This document shows, piece by piece, positions 45,378-57,966 of a stretch of 64,000 nt of DNA. The DNA lies in assembly GCA_024734555.1 (NCBI GenBank), contig JANPWX010000619.1, forward strand, positions 3,160,666 through 3,224,665, read 5' to 3'. Under the pieces are notes generated by a model that did no database searches, had not been told where the DNA came from, and saw only the letters and a list, made by a program, of their open reading frames with translations. The stretch's first letter is position 1. Each line of letters starts with the position of its first letter. The position numbers were made by a program, and so were the translations under genes. Origin of the DNA: Trochalopteron elliotii (Eukaryota > Chordata > Aves > Passeriformes > Leiothrichidae).

Positions 45378-48300
45378 TATATAGTACTAGACATTAGACA
45401 CAAAATTCAGGAAACTGATAAAACTTAATAATAAAAATAAAAAAAATATACGTAAATTCTTATAACCTGTTAATGATTTTTAGTGGGATGAAAAATAAAA
45501 GTTCAGCAAATCACTCTAACATCTGCTATCATTTGCTCATATAAGGATTTATCCTGTGTGAAGCATCTTGCTAAAAAACATTCATAACAGGAATATATCT
45601 AGATGATAGATGTAAGATAATTGCAAGATGTAATTGTAAAAGTCATGGAATTGGGTCTGAAATCCTTTCATGAATACTAGCAGCTGTTAAACACATGCTA
45701 ATAGCCAATATGAATATACTTCCTTGTCTTCTACTGCTTCAATGAACAGAAGAGAGAAAAATCTGTTGAAGAAGCCAAGATGGGGGCAAGTAGTTGAGAA
45801 AGTGATTTTTGAAGGATTTTTTTGCTTCCTACCTGAACCTCTTCTCTCCAAATAAATTCTTCCATGAGTAATTTGGAATAAGAAAAGAAACTGATATGAG
45901 GAGACAAAAGTCAGTGACAAGCTAAATGGATACCCACTCTGGACTACAATCACTCCTCAAGAAAAGCCAGTTAATGATACTTGAGACAATGGCCTGATCT
46001 CCTGCTCTTCCATACCCACACTGAAATGCTCCCACTGGAGCAGTTTCATAGCAGCCTGGCTTCTACCTCAGCCTTTCATCCTTTGTGGGTCTGAAGTCTG
46101 TGGGTCTCACCATGGGAGATTATGTTGTGACATGTGTTCATGGAAATGAAATAATTCAGAATACGAAGCTGAAGGCATTTTAGGAAATTAAATTTGTTGA
46201 GATTTTTTTTTTCTTTTATGTATTAATTTAGCAATTTTGACAAAATGTTTTCCATGCTCTTTGATAGAAAAGGGACCCTTCTGCAGTATCTCTAACCAAC
46301 AAAATGGGGGTTGCCTGGCGAGGTCATCTTGGAGTCCCGGCTCCAGCAGAAATGTCCAGGATCTAGGACACCAACTCTATGATAATAATCTTCTGTACTT
46401 GAAAATATTGAGTTGAGGATCAGGTCTTGGGACTTCTGTACTCTCTGCCTCATAGTGAAATTTCTCTCTGACTTTTGAAGCCTTTATAAGCTGTACTGAT
46501 CTAGATGTTCTCTGCAGTAAACCTGGGACAGAGCTGGTGGAGGCTGAGAGAGATGTGTGTTGCAAGGGTTGGCACTTTAGCTGAAGGCAGGAAACCCCGG
46601 GACTTTCAGGGTGTTGCACAGCAGGTATGATGTGGTAACATGAAGAATAAAGTAGGATGAGTAAAGAGAGAGGAACTGGAGGACCAGCTGGGAAAGAAGT
46701 TAGGAACAGGACAGAAACTGGAGATGGGAGGATGGGTGTAATGGTGCTTAAACAGTCAAAATGACACACTGAAGACTGCAAAAGAGGAAGGGGCATGAGA
46801 AAGAAACTGTCTGCATGAGACAGGATCCTTAGGGACCGGAACTTCAGATGACCTTCTCATCTATCTTTTGATCAGCTGTAAAAGGTTCTGTGGCCCTAAA
46901 TATTTCAGTCCAACTGAAGAACCTATTCCTTGTGGGATCATGAAATGACACGCAATAAAAAGTTTGATTTTCCAAATTCTAAGATTTTATAATTTGGGAA
47001 AGTCTAAAAACCCCAAAGTTTAAAGAAATCCACATAGAAAGAGTTGTATAAAGGTCATATATTTAAGCAGGGTGCTCAAACTAAGGATTACCAGAATTAA
47101 GACTGCCTTTATAATTAAAAGTACAGTAATACACTGTTTAATTACATGATTTTATAAGCTTTTCCAGCATGAAAAACCTAATCTTAATTCACTGTACATA
47201 GGGACTACTCCGAGGATGAATGCATTTTATATGTTTCAGGATATTGCCTCCTCAGTAATCCTATTTCATAAATTGCTAAAGCCTGAGAAAGCATGCAGTT
47301 GATGAGAAAGGGAATTGTAGGAAGGAACTCAGGGTCCTGATGACTAAGGCAATGAAATGCTGTCCTAATTAATTGCTTCTTATCCTAAATTCTTCCATGG
47401 AGTTCCTGTGTGATGCTGAGAAGTCACAAGCAACCATTTTCACAAAAGGACGCTATTTTTATTTTGTCACTTTTTAAAATATCATGTTTGTGCTTCACTG
47501 TTGTACCAAGCTCTGACCTCTGCATCTTAGAGCCCTTGGAAACCTTACTGTAAAAATGAAGTGCCTTGAGAAATTAACACACAACAAAATTAGGTCCTTG
47601 GTCCTTCAAACTAGACATGCATATTTACTTTTCATTGTCAACTTGGGCTTTACTGGCAGTGCCTAAATCTTCATTATGGGATTTCAAAGTGCTTTTATAC
47701 TGGAGAACCCTTTGCAGAAGGGCATTAGGTAGGGGTGTGCATAAATCCCTTTCCTCTAGCCTGGTTTCATTCAAAATAAACCCATAAATCTGGTGCAAAA
47801 GAGAACTTCAATAAGCAGAGTGTTTGCCACATTCCCTTTCCTGGACAACCAGGCTGTACTTATGGGATGCACTTTCCCTGACTTTTGCTTGCCTGTCTGG
47901 AACACAGGAAGGGTAATATCACCCATCAGGGAAGGAGCAGCACAGGTCTGAGTGTTTATGAAGAACTCAAATGTAGGTCTAAAAGGGACTTAAATCATAT
48001 GCTTCTTGCATTATCATGTAAAGACCTCTGAATTGAATTTGCATCCTTTAACTTCTGTAACTACAGTAGTGTTAGTTCATGAGTTTTGGCTTCCCTGCAT
48101 CACTATGTTGCACTCACACACCCAGACTACTTTCAAACCTGAGCTTCTGACTCTGTAAAGCTGTTCTGCACTGTGTGGTTGTACCAGTATTGTACCAGTC
48201 AGGCCAATATGGTCTATCTTAGACTTTGTTATATTGAAATCTACTCCACAAAACATGCCTCCAGAACCCCATTCTACCCAAAGCTGATTGGAGATCTCTA

Positions 48301-51300
48301 CAAAATGCAGTTTGGGGCACCATTTTCTTTCCATTTTCAGCAGGAAAATGATGAGATGCTGCCCCCTTTCTTACAATAGACAGTTACTGGGGCTATGTTC
48401 CTTCAGTAATGAAACCCAGAGTGAATACAGTTAGACGTTTTCTAGAAGAAGATGTCAGGATTTTAGACATTTACTTATGTCTTGATATATATATTCTATA
48501 TATTGTTGAGACTATCTCTATACCATATACAGAAATTGTTTTGTATTAAAATGTAAAATACAAGGTACCAGAAACTAAAATCTTCATTCTAGTTCAGTGC
48601 TTCAGCATTGATCATGCTAAGACTTGAATTTCTGCACATGGGTTCAGATTCAAAAGAAGTAAAAGGAGAGGAGCTGAGATCTGGAATGTCTGGCTAAAGT
48701 TAATGTGGGTTCAAGAGAAGATGGAACAACTATATGGAAAATAAATGCATCAGAAGTTAATAAACATGGAGAAATTGCATACAACACTGCAATTATCTAA
48801 GGGGACAATGACTACAGACTGGAGGAGGGCTCAGAAGTACTATGTATCTTTTTTCCTTTTGTATGGTTTCTGCTACATCTGCTCTTTGCTCCTGTCAGAG
48901 AAGAAGGTAACTGTCAGAGAACATGGGATATGCAGCAGGCAGGGTGGACAGAGACAAAAATTCAGCAGTAATCCATCCCATGAAGATCAACCATCTCATA
49001 CATTGAGTGAGACCCTTCCACACGAGAAAAAAAAAAATGTATCTGGAGTTATAGTATTGTGTTTGCCATGGTGTCTTTAAGGTGGCAACTTCAAGCGAGC
49101 TATGTGGTGGGAAAGAATAACTTTGACTAGATCAGGCTAATACCTTTAAAAATAACTATTTTTTCTTAGTGTACACTTGTGGTCCCTTCTGTAAGTGTGA
49201 AACAGAAGCAGGATCTTCCAAAGCACCAATGATGAATGATGAAGGCTGTTTGGCAAAGCAGTCACAGAAGATACTGAATGAGGTTAACATAGACAAGTGC
49301 AGTGCAGTTTTCCTTAGATTTTTAAGGCTTGTCTTTTTCATTCTTTCGATGTAGCTGTGTTGTGTATTGTTGATTGAAAGGCTATTGAATTCTTCCTTAA
49401 TACCCAGAATAAATCCCAATGCTTCATCTCCTCACAGATGAAACTGCATCATGTTTTTTCTGCATTACCCACATTGCAACCTTGTGATCCTTTTAATTTG
49501 CATTCCACACCCCCAAAAGCACTGCACACTCTGGACTCACTCCTGATGATCCTCTTCACAAAAATAAAAGTGACAGCTTCTGTGAAAGGGGAAGTATTGC
49601 AGTGAGTGACATATGAGCATTGAGCAGAACAATGCAGTGAGTAAGCAGCTGAACCTTGAAGGGAATCTCCATTGAAGTAAAACACAAAAGGAGAGGCTAA
49701 TTCAATTAGCAACTGATGCTTGTTGCTTGAACAAACTTCACTGAATATTGAAAAAAACAGGAAATACACAGCCAGTGAACATGCTGGCAAAAATAGACAG
49801 ACACAAGTAAATATCTTGAGGTTTTTCAGATTTTCTTAGATCTCAGTAGGCTTCCCAGGTAACTGGTATTTTGGTTTTTATTTTTTTCTCTCTTGTCTTG
49901 TGTATTTTCTTCTACAGATGAAAATTATCTAATATGGCTAAGCCTCTGAAAATATTTTCACACCATCCTACTATCCTATATATTTCAAGTACCTACCTGT
50001 ACAATCTTTCCTCTAGACCTGCTGTCCTCAAAGCCTTGAGTTACATATGGATTTATCCATGCTATTTCATTCCTATCGCTGTTTCATTCCATTCCATTTC
50101 AAAGAAAGATGCAAACACTCATTAAGCAGAGGTGTGCCAGGCCACTAGCTGGAACATGCTATTAACCACACTAGGGAAAAGAAGAACTTAAAATTACATA
50201 AATATGTCTAGTTCTCCAAGAACCTGCCTACCCAGACCAAAGCAGCCTGAACAGTGATGACACTGATTTAAATGTCATACAACAACAATTCCATTTTTTC
50301 TTACTTTATTATAAGGCAGTCAATCAATGCTTATGGTCACTTTAAGTGGAAAAGAGAAGGAAATAAGTCAAACATCAGATCATTAGTTTTGATTATTTTC
50401 ATCATTAATATAAAAAATCCTGTCAGGGTAAGGCAGAATACTTTAAACATAGTTAATGTGATCTGCTTTTTGACAAGGTTATTAAGATTAAAAAAACCAA
50501 GCAAAAACAGCAAGCAAAATTTATCCTAATTTCTATGCAAATATATGATTTCATCCTTTTAAGAATATCCATAGCTGTAGCACAAACCCAGTTCCCTTCA
50601 GCTTAGCAATAAAAACAATATAACTTAGCTCATGTCAAAGTTTACCGTGTGACTTTAAAACAGCTGTTAACTTTAATATGATAAATGAAATCATTAGTGA
50701 ATATGGCCTCACAAGGCAATTTTTTTTTTAATGTTTAAACCATTCTTGTCTGTACCCCCTTGTCATTAACTGGTAAATCAGTAATTTATTTCCTATTAGA
50801 ATTTATATAGTTTGCAGCAATTAAGAAGAAAAGCATAATTGCTGACAAACCCAGGGCACTATTTAAATCACTTCCTTGTTGACAACATATTTCTCCTTCC
50901 TAAAACTGAATGTCACTGAAATCTGATTTGAACAGAACCCTTGTGGACTCATCATTCAAATGTACTGCACCTGTCACCTGTGTGCTAGCATTCTGCTAAG
51001 GATCAATTTACATAACCTCATTTAATGGTTCATAAATCATACCCATTAAGCCCAGCTAACAGGAACCAAGGGTTCTAATTTATGCTGCCTTTCATAGCAG
51101 AAAATTGGAAGGCTGGAGCCTGTGGATAAAGAACCCAGGTCTTGCCTTTGATTGTTGATTGTGATGGTAAATGTATGGATGATGAGAACAGATTTTCACT
51201 TTATTGATTTCCTGCCAAAGCACAGCATGCTTTATTGTGAAAGGGGGCCTTTTGGCAGCAGTGCTAAAAGTGGCAGTTGTTTAGGAGCCCTTTGCCAAGA

Positions 51301-53280
51301 TGACATCTAAGACAATACCGAGTGGTAAATACTAAAATAATATCAAGCTGAAATGTTAATTTTTAAAAAGAAACATTCCCAAAGGTTCATAAAATCAATG
51401 ATGTTTTCTACCCCAGAGCACCTCACTAATAAACATGAAGCCAGGTGATTACTGTGGGGTATTAATTTTTCTAAAATCTATTTTTCTTAAATTCTGTATT
51501 CTATTATAAATTATTCATGGTATTTCAGTCAAAGTAATGCAGATGTTTGAAGCCTGCTATAGAGTGACAGTTCAGCCAGAGTTGTGTGCTGGGCCTGTCT
51601 TGAGCTTTGTACTCTGATCCTCCCTTTGATTAAATACCTGGAAATAGCTTTTTCTGTCATTTGATTTTCCATTTTTAAGTTCTATTATTTAGTAGGTGGC
51701 TGAGTGCCGTATTGAGTGTATTGCCAAATGGAATATGCATATGCATGGGCATACAGCAGTCTTGCCACATGAGTTTAGGCAGGGTCTCAAAATACCAAAA
51801 ATAGTCTTGGTATTACTTCCCAGATTGAAACAAACTCTGTTGGTTCCCCTTGCCTCACTCAAAATTGCACCCCTTCATTTCAGCTTGCTCTATAATTTTC
51901 TCCTTACAAGTATAAAATCCTAATTTTTTTTTAATCTTCTCTTAGGACAGACTGATTCTCAACAACTGGGAATTTAACCCCCCCATTATTGCAGATGGAC
52001 AAATAACTTTGCTGGCCTAAGAATACAGTCTGTGTCTTCTGCCAGCCATCATACTAATTCAATAAATACAAACAACATGGTAGGTTTCTTCTGCTTTTCT
52101 AGCTACACTTCAGCAATTAAGATCTTTGTCTTGGAAGATGCTGGTCATGATCTGGGGAAATACTGACGTTACTGAATAGTCTTGATGTAAAAATCTTGCT
52201 CAGAAAAAACTCGCAACCGAGTGCTTTGGGCGATAGCTGAGCTGAGAAACCTCCTATTGATGTCCACCATAGATTTCCCTTATGACTTCACCAGAACCCT
52301 ATTCACAACATGCACTTAATTTCAGTGAATTCCTAGAATAAAATACATACCTAGCCAACAGAGGAGGTATTAAAGCCCAGCTACCTGCTTCCCTCCACCA
52401 CTTGTGTTGCCCTGTCAACTGAGCCGAAGAATTGCGTTTTTATATGCTGCTTTCATCTGGTGGCCATCCATCACAGCTCTGTAGCACAGAGAGATATCAC
52501 GAAGCCCAGAACAAGTTTTGGCTTTCTGGTACTTTAAGATGGACTTTGTAGTCTTCAGGTCAGAAAGAACATAAACAAAAATCTCCCATAATATATCAAA
52601 ATCCTCTACCTATTCCTCTGTATACCAAAGGCACTGTATTCTTTCCTGCCTGTGTTTGTGCAGACCTTAGTCTATTAAGTGTGCTCTATGAGATCTATAT
52701 GAACAAGATCCAGGCATGACAGACAGGGGAACACTTTGTAGATCCTGATAAATCTCAGGATAACGGGGTAGTTTGCCATTATCAAGATGGATAAACTGGC
52801 CACCCCAGCACTTATAAACCTAGGAAAATAGAAAATTATGTGCTTTGTAGGAATACTTTCATGGACAAACAAGAATTTTGAGGATTTTAATCCTGGGCTT
52901 TGAAGGACTCATAGTTGCCATTTTGTAGAGTTAGATTGTCAAGCTCTAAGAGCTAGTTTTGGTTATTGTTGCTGGGGTAGCTTTGCATATCACCACTGTG
53001 AGCTCCTTGTCTCACCTCTCTTCTGCAGATAACTAACCCAGTCTCAGTAATGGCAAAAAGAATATGTCACTGTACTTCAGCCATTCTAATTTGGCTATTA
53101 ACTCCATGGTTGTCAAAGTTTGCACTGAGGCGGAAATAGGAAGTGCAGCAGCTGGGGAATGAGCAAACCTCTTTTCCTGCAATGGTGGCAGCAACCTCTG
53201 GCAAAGGGAACGAAAGAACAGATGGAACAAGAAATGTCTTAAACTAACTTAGTTGTTTACTGTTGTGTGCAGAAGTGAAT

Positions 53281-53330
53281 CACTCAGCCTCTGTCTCAAT
53301 TTCCATTTACAAAATGGGGAGAGAGTGCTG
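53281..53330 (-). repeat. MIR/L2-like ancient repeat, core fragment
   Basis: The + strand reads CTCAGCCTCTGTCTCAATTT followed by CCATTTACAAAATGGGGA, the antisense of the MIR core (TCCCCATTTTACAGATGAGG, AAACTGAGGC). Only about 45 bp remains. Confidence 0.55.
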
Positions 53331-54339
53331 GATACATTCAAATGGGCAGGAGCAATTAAGTCCACATTAATATCCTGGATTTCTTCTCTCAGTAGCAGCA
53401 TATATTTAAGTGTTTTGCTATATGAATGCTAATTGATTTGTAGATTGGAGTCCTACATTGGTTTCTTTGTCTCACAAAACCTAATATAATATTTTAGAAA
53501 TGGAAACTGTTGAGTATCCTCTGCTTATTCTAATGCACCTGAGTCCTGGGCTCAAACATCCCTACTGTTCAAGTCCCTGGCCTTCACTTAAGCAGAAACC
53601 AACAATCCTACTGAAGAGATGGAAGGCTCCTGTTAGTAGATTCATGTCACTGTCATAATTTTCCCTTTTGACATAAATAATATTCCGGCTCAAGGTTCCA
53701 GAGATGGAGGGTTTTAAACTTGAACTCAGCTCTACTAAAACAATATATTTGGCTGCAGGAATTCTGGTTTTGAGTTTCAAGGTCCAAGTAATCAAAAAAA
53801 CCCAAGCACAAAAGCACATCCCATAGAATATCATTCTGGTTATTATTTACATAAGAATTATTTATTTTTGAGGTCCAGGATTGAGTTGAAGCTCAGTTAA
53901 GGAGGCATCTCTGCAGGTACTAGGGAATGTCACTGGCAAATCTTACTGATAAGTTTTCAAAGTGTAACCACACACAGATGTTCCTTAGCCTTGCTGACAA
54001 AGGTTACTGCTGCTGTAACACTGAAGCAGAGGGATCCTGTGCTTACATCTTAAGTTCATTGTCTGAAATGCTATCTTTGTCCTCCTTTCCTGTTGGAGGT
54101 GACAAGCCTGAACAGAGGGGTGGAGATGACACCTCAGGAGCTGAGATTGTCACAGACGTGGTGTTTGGCACCCACAGTTATTGTTTTCACTTTATTTATG
54201 TAAGTGAAACAACTGTTGCTTTGATAAGAACTAAAGCAGGTCAAGACCTGTTCTAATATCTGAGGAACATTTCTTCCTAGGTGCTGCCCCTTCAAAGTTT
54301 CTGCACATTGGTTGTGCATTGCAGGTGGCCCACTGACAT

Positions 54340-54420
54340 CACTAGGCCAGATCCAGAGCTGGCATGAACTCCATTCCAATCAACAGGACTCCCATGACTT
54401 GCAGTGGATTATGATTTAAT
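54340..54420. repeat. Ancient amniote repeat, candidate
   Basis: The words CTAGGCCAGATCCAGAGCTG, AACTCCATTCCAATCAACAG, then GACTCCCATGACTTGCAG, resemble an old repeat with words such as GGCCAGATCCTCAGCTGG and AGCTCCATTGACTTCAATGG. The call is tentative. Confidence 0.4.
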
Positions 54421-57400
54421 GAGTGGAGCTAAGCTGATGAGAGACTGTAGCCACCATTAAAGTCAATCATGTTTCTCCTTTTGACTTCAAGGCAGGCAAG
54501 GCTTCACACTACAGTATTCCCATGTAATGTCAGTGGCATTAATGGATATACACCATGGTGCATAACACTACCCCAGGTCACAGAAAATATGTGGTCTGAA
54601 TGCCCAGGGTTCATTGTACTGCTGGAAATGCCCGTGTGCATATAGGCCTATTTCGATCAGTTCATAGCAACACTACTCAACCTTTATTAAGAGAAAGTGA
54701 ATTTAATGGAGCCACTGAACTGTATAATTCTGAGCTACCATATCTCTTCATTCTTTCTTTCCTTGTCACAAATGCATGCCTGAGTTTTAAAACTGCTCCA
54801 TTTCGATCAAAGTCCAATGCTGCTATGTGGCAGTATAATAAAGAAAAATAAGAATGTGGTGAAGGGAAGAGAGAGAGCAAGATGGGAATGCAGACAGATA
54901 TCCAAGATATTTAGGGCTGTGACAGAGATGTTGATGTCACATTAGACAGATAACACTCCTCTAGTGGGTCTTGCCACTCTCCAAGGCAGAGCTGTCCAGT
55001 ATGTTCATAAATCTGCCAGTGAAAGGTTCACATCCTCAGACTGGCATGTTATAAGTCACAGAAATTTCTAATAGTTCAATTTGACACCTTTCGTTTTACC
55101 CATTGACTTGTGGTTACTCCTGGTGACATTTGCCAACATAGGCTGTCAGAAGTTAATCTTTATCAATAAAAATGAGGTATATTTTCATTGAAATTTATAC
55201 ATTTTCCAAGTACAAGTCTTGTGTAAATGGAATAAGGAAATTTTACAAGGAAAAATAAGGTGAAGTATCTAAAATAAAGTAAAAATCCAGTGTCTGACAT
55301 ATTGTTTGTTTTATACAGATGTTAAATAAAACAGACTATGCAATATTTTTGAGTCAAGTTGGGAGCAGAAATACGCAGTCTGGTCCAGATCTAATATGGG
55401 CTTACTTAAATTCGATCACACTACAATTCTGTCTCTTAAATGTAAAAATCATTGTACTTGCAAAACTGTGGGCAAGTATACCCTTTCAGCCATGATCCTA
55501 TTGGTAGAGATTTTCATTTCTTACTGAGATATGTCCCAAGATTATTCCCAAATCCCAAAAAGTCTTAACATAAAATTCCAGACAAAAAACCTAGAAACGT
55601 CCTGTATGTGCTCTGGTCTTGTAACTTTTCCACTCCACAGGACAACTCTGTGCTGCTACTGAAAATGGGTTAAATAAGTTTTTCAATATTTAGTTCTTTT
55701 TAAGCAGTGGATTGAAAATAATCCAAAAATATGCCAATATTGATTCAACTGTATTGATTAAAAGTGAAAGAAATTGACATTTTGAGGTCCTGGAAGCCCA
55801 AATAATATGAGGGACTTCTAGCTTTTTTTCTAAAGGTGTAAAATGTTTGTGTAATTGCTCTGCCTCTCCTCCTGCTGCTTCCCACTCCCCTTAGTAATTC
55901 CTCAATATGTAGTCTAATTTCAATGAAATTATACAGAAAGGTTGGAATTCTTAAAAGAGCGATTTCAGATTCAAGCTGAGTAGGAGATACATGAAAGCAG
56001 GCCGCTGAGTGGGGGTGCAAAATAAGTGTCCTCATTGCCAGTAAGATCGTGGGACGACATCAGCCATCAAGCCACAAGACATCAAGGCTAACACAGGAGA
56101 GAGACCATAGAACCAGGTTCCCTAATTTTGACATTCACAGAACTATTTTTCTCTGAGGCTTTTACATTCAAATCCAATAATTTATCTACAAACTAAGAGA
56201 TCTGCTGACTTCATTTTAAAAGAAATTCAAGGGGCTTTTTCCTAGTATCTTATCTCTCCTTTTGGAAGCTTTTCTGGTCTCCCAATTATAGTGTCTAAAT
56301 GAATAAATAACTGAATGCAGCTATTTATATGATTACCAAAACCATGCTGATGGAGCTAGTATGCAAATTCTATGCCAATAAAAGTAGGTTATGCCTTTTA
56401 TATGAAAAAGAAAGATGTAGTTAGATGAATTTCAGCAGTGGGTAACTCTCTTTAGAAATAAAATTCTGAACAATTCTGAGGTACTGGGAGGGGAACTGCA
56501 TATTCTTTTTCACAATAAATATAGGCTGGGTGCAAGAAGCCCTAGTGTTAGCTGCATTTCAAAATAGTTTCACTTAATAAACACGTGTGCCACTGTAAAC
56601 ATAAATCCTATAGAATGTACTTAGATATTCTTTACTGATCCATCTCTGCAATTGTTACTGCAGCTGATGGATCTTACACATGATAAATTGTGAAAAGAAA
56701 TTAAATGCCCAGCTCTGTGAAGTAATAAATATCTATAGTTCCTGCTGACTTCTCTTTTAGAAATATTCTTTAAGAATTCAGTTGAAAATCTATAACAACC
56801 CCCTGTTCTTGTCTTCCCTAAAGACAAGAAAAAGAAAGAAAAAGAGATGGTAGGTTTGTCTCAATAATATCAGTAGTTTTATCATCCACCTGGTATCTTT
56901 AGATGGATTTGAAACACTTTTGATGTGACCTACAAGATCAATAATGATTACAGTGGATATTAGTGATGGAGCTTCCTCTGTGCATGTTCTTGTCTTAGCA
57001 AATCAAATTCTTAACATTATTTCAATGTATTTTTCTTTAATTCCATTTGATTTTTAAAATATGAGGGCAGGGATTGTATTTTTGGATGTTGGGATTTTTT
57101 AGAATTTAAAGGATTTTAATTCAGGTAATTCAGTTGTCACAGAAAACCTCAGACTGTCGTGAGTCCTATCCATTCATGGTGGAACTGCAGGAGACAACAG
57201 AATTACACCAGTGATTAATTTTGCTCATTGTGTTTCTTCCACTTAAATTTAATCAACCCTTTGTGAACCTCTTACATTTCAATGGCATTATATGAAACAA
57301 CTCAATGTGATACAATTCTTTTGTTGAAATTGCATTGATTCCTTTGGAGATGCAGATATCAACACAAGTCTATAAGATCTCATCTTCTTTAAAGTTACTG

Positions 57401-57918
57401 AAATAATTGCATTGTTAGTTAATGCTTTTAGCCTTTTACGTAATAACATATCTAAATGAATTTGTATGTTAAACTTGGAGTTGGTTTGTATGAGATCAGT
57501 GTTACATTGTTGCTCTGTTTGTACTACTATCAGTGAGAACTGAGTCAAAGCTTTTCTTTTGCAAGTATGAATGGCTGTACTTCTGAAATAAAGTGTGCTT
57601 ATCTAGATTCCAGATCATTATTATATAAAATACTGACAATTTATTTTTATATGTTTGATGAATTAGGGTTTTTTATTTATTTGGATGTAATTTTAAAGTG
57701 AATTGAGAATACTGAAAAATAATGCAGTTACCTCTAGGGACAGACCTTATACTTTTAAAGACATTAGAAAACTCATATTAAAAGTTTAGTTGGTAATAGA
57801 TGCTTAGCAGCAATGTATGAATGATATTACTGAAATTATTATCCCCTGGGGTTGGAAAGAAGTCCTTTTGTCCCTGCCAGCTTCTGAGGCAGAAAAAAAA
57901 TATTCTGCAGTTCTTCCA

Positions 57919-57966
57919 ACTGATGATGTCAAAGCACTCTGCAAATATCAGTGCTCAAATTAACAC
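57919..57966 (+). repeat. MIR/L2-like fragment, candidate
   Basis: CTGATGATGTCAAAGCACTC, then TGCAAATATCAG and CAAATTAACAC, resemble TGATCTCAAAGCACTTTACAAA of the MIR/L2 group. Short and diverged. Confidence 0.4.

Larger units (their letters stand above)
39431..53280. other. Intergenic DNA, no gene recognised
   Basis: Mostly unique. The interval 40.6-45.5 kb is very AT-rich. The interval 50.6-51.5 kb is AT-rich, repeat-free and of mixed sequence, as ancient non-coding elements often look, but conservation cannot be judged from one genome. The open frame of 139 codons on the minus strand at 46377-46796 lies in purine-biased DNA and shows no domain. Confidence 0.5.

Noticed and set aside
46377..46796. 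139-codon minus-strand frame rich in Ser, Leu and Pro
   Set aside because: It results from a purine-biased + strand. No recognised domain, promoter or splice-bounded conservation was seen.
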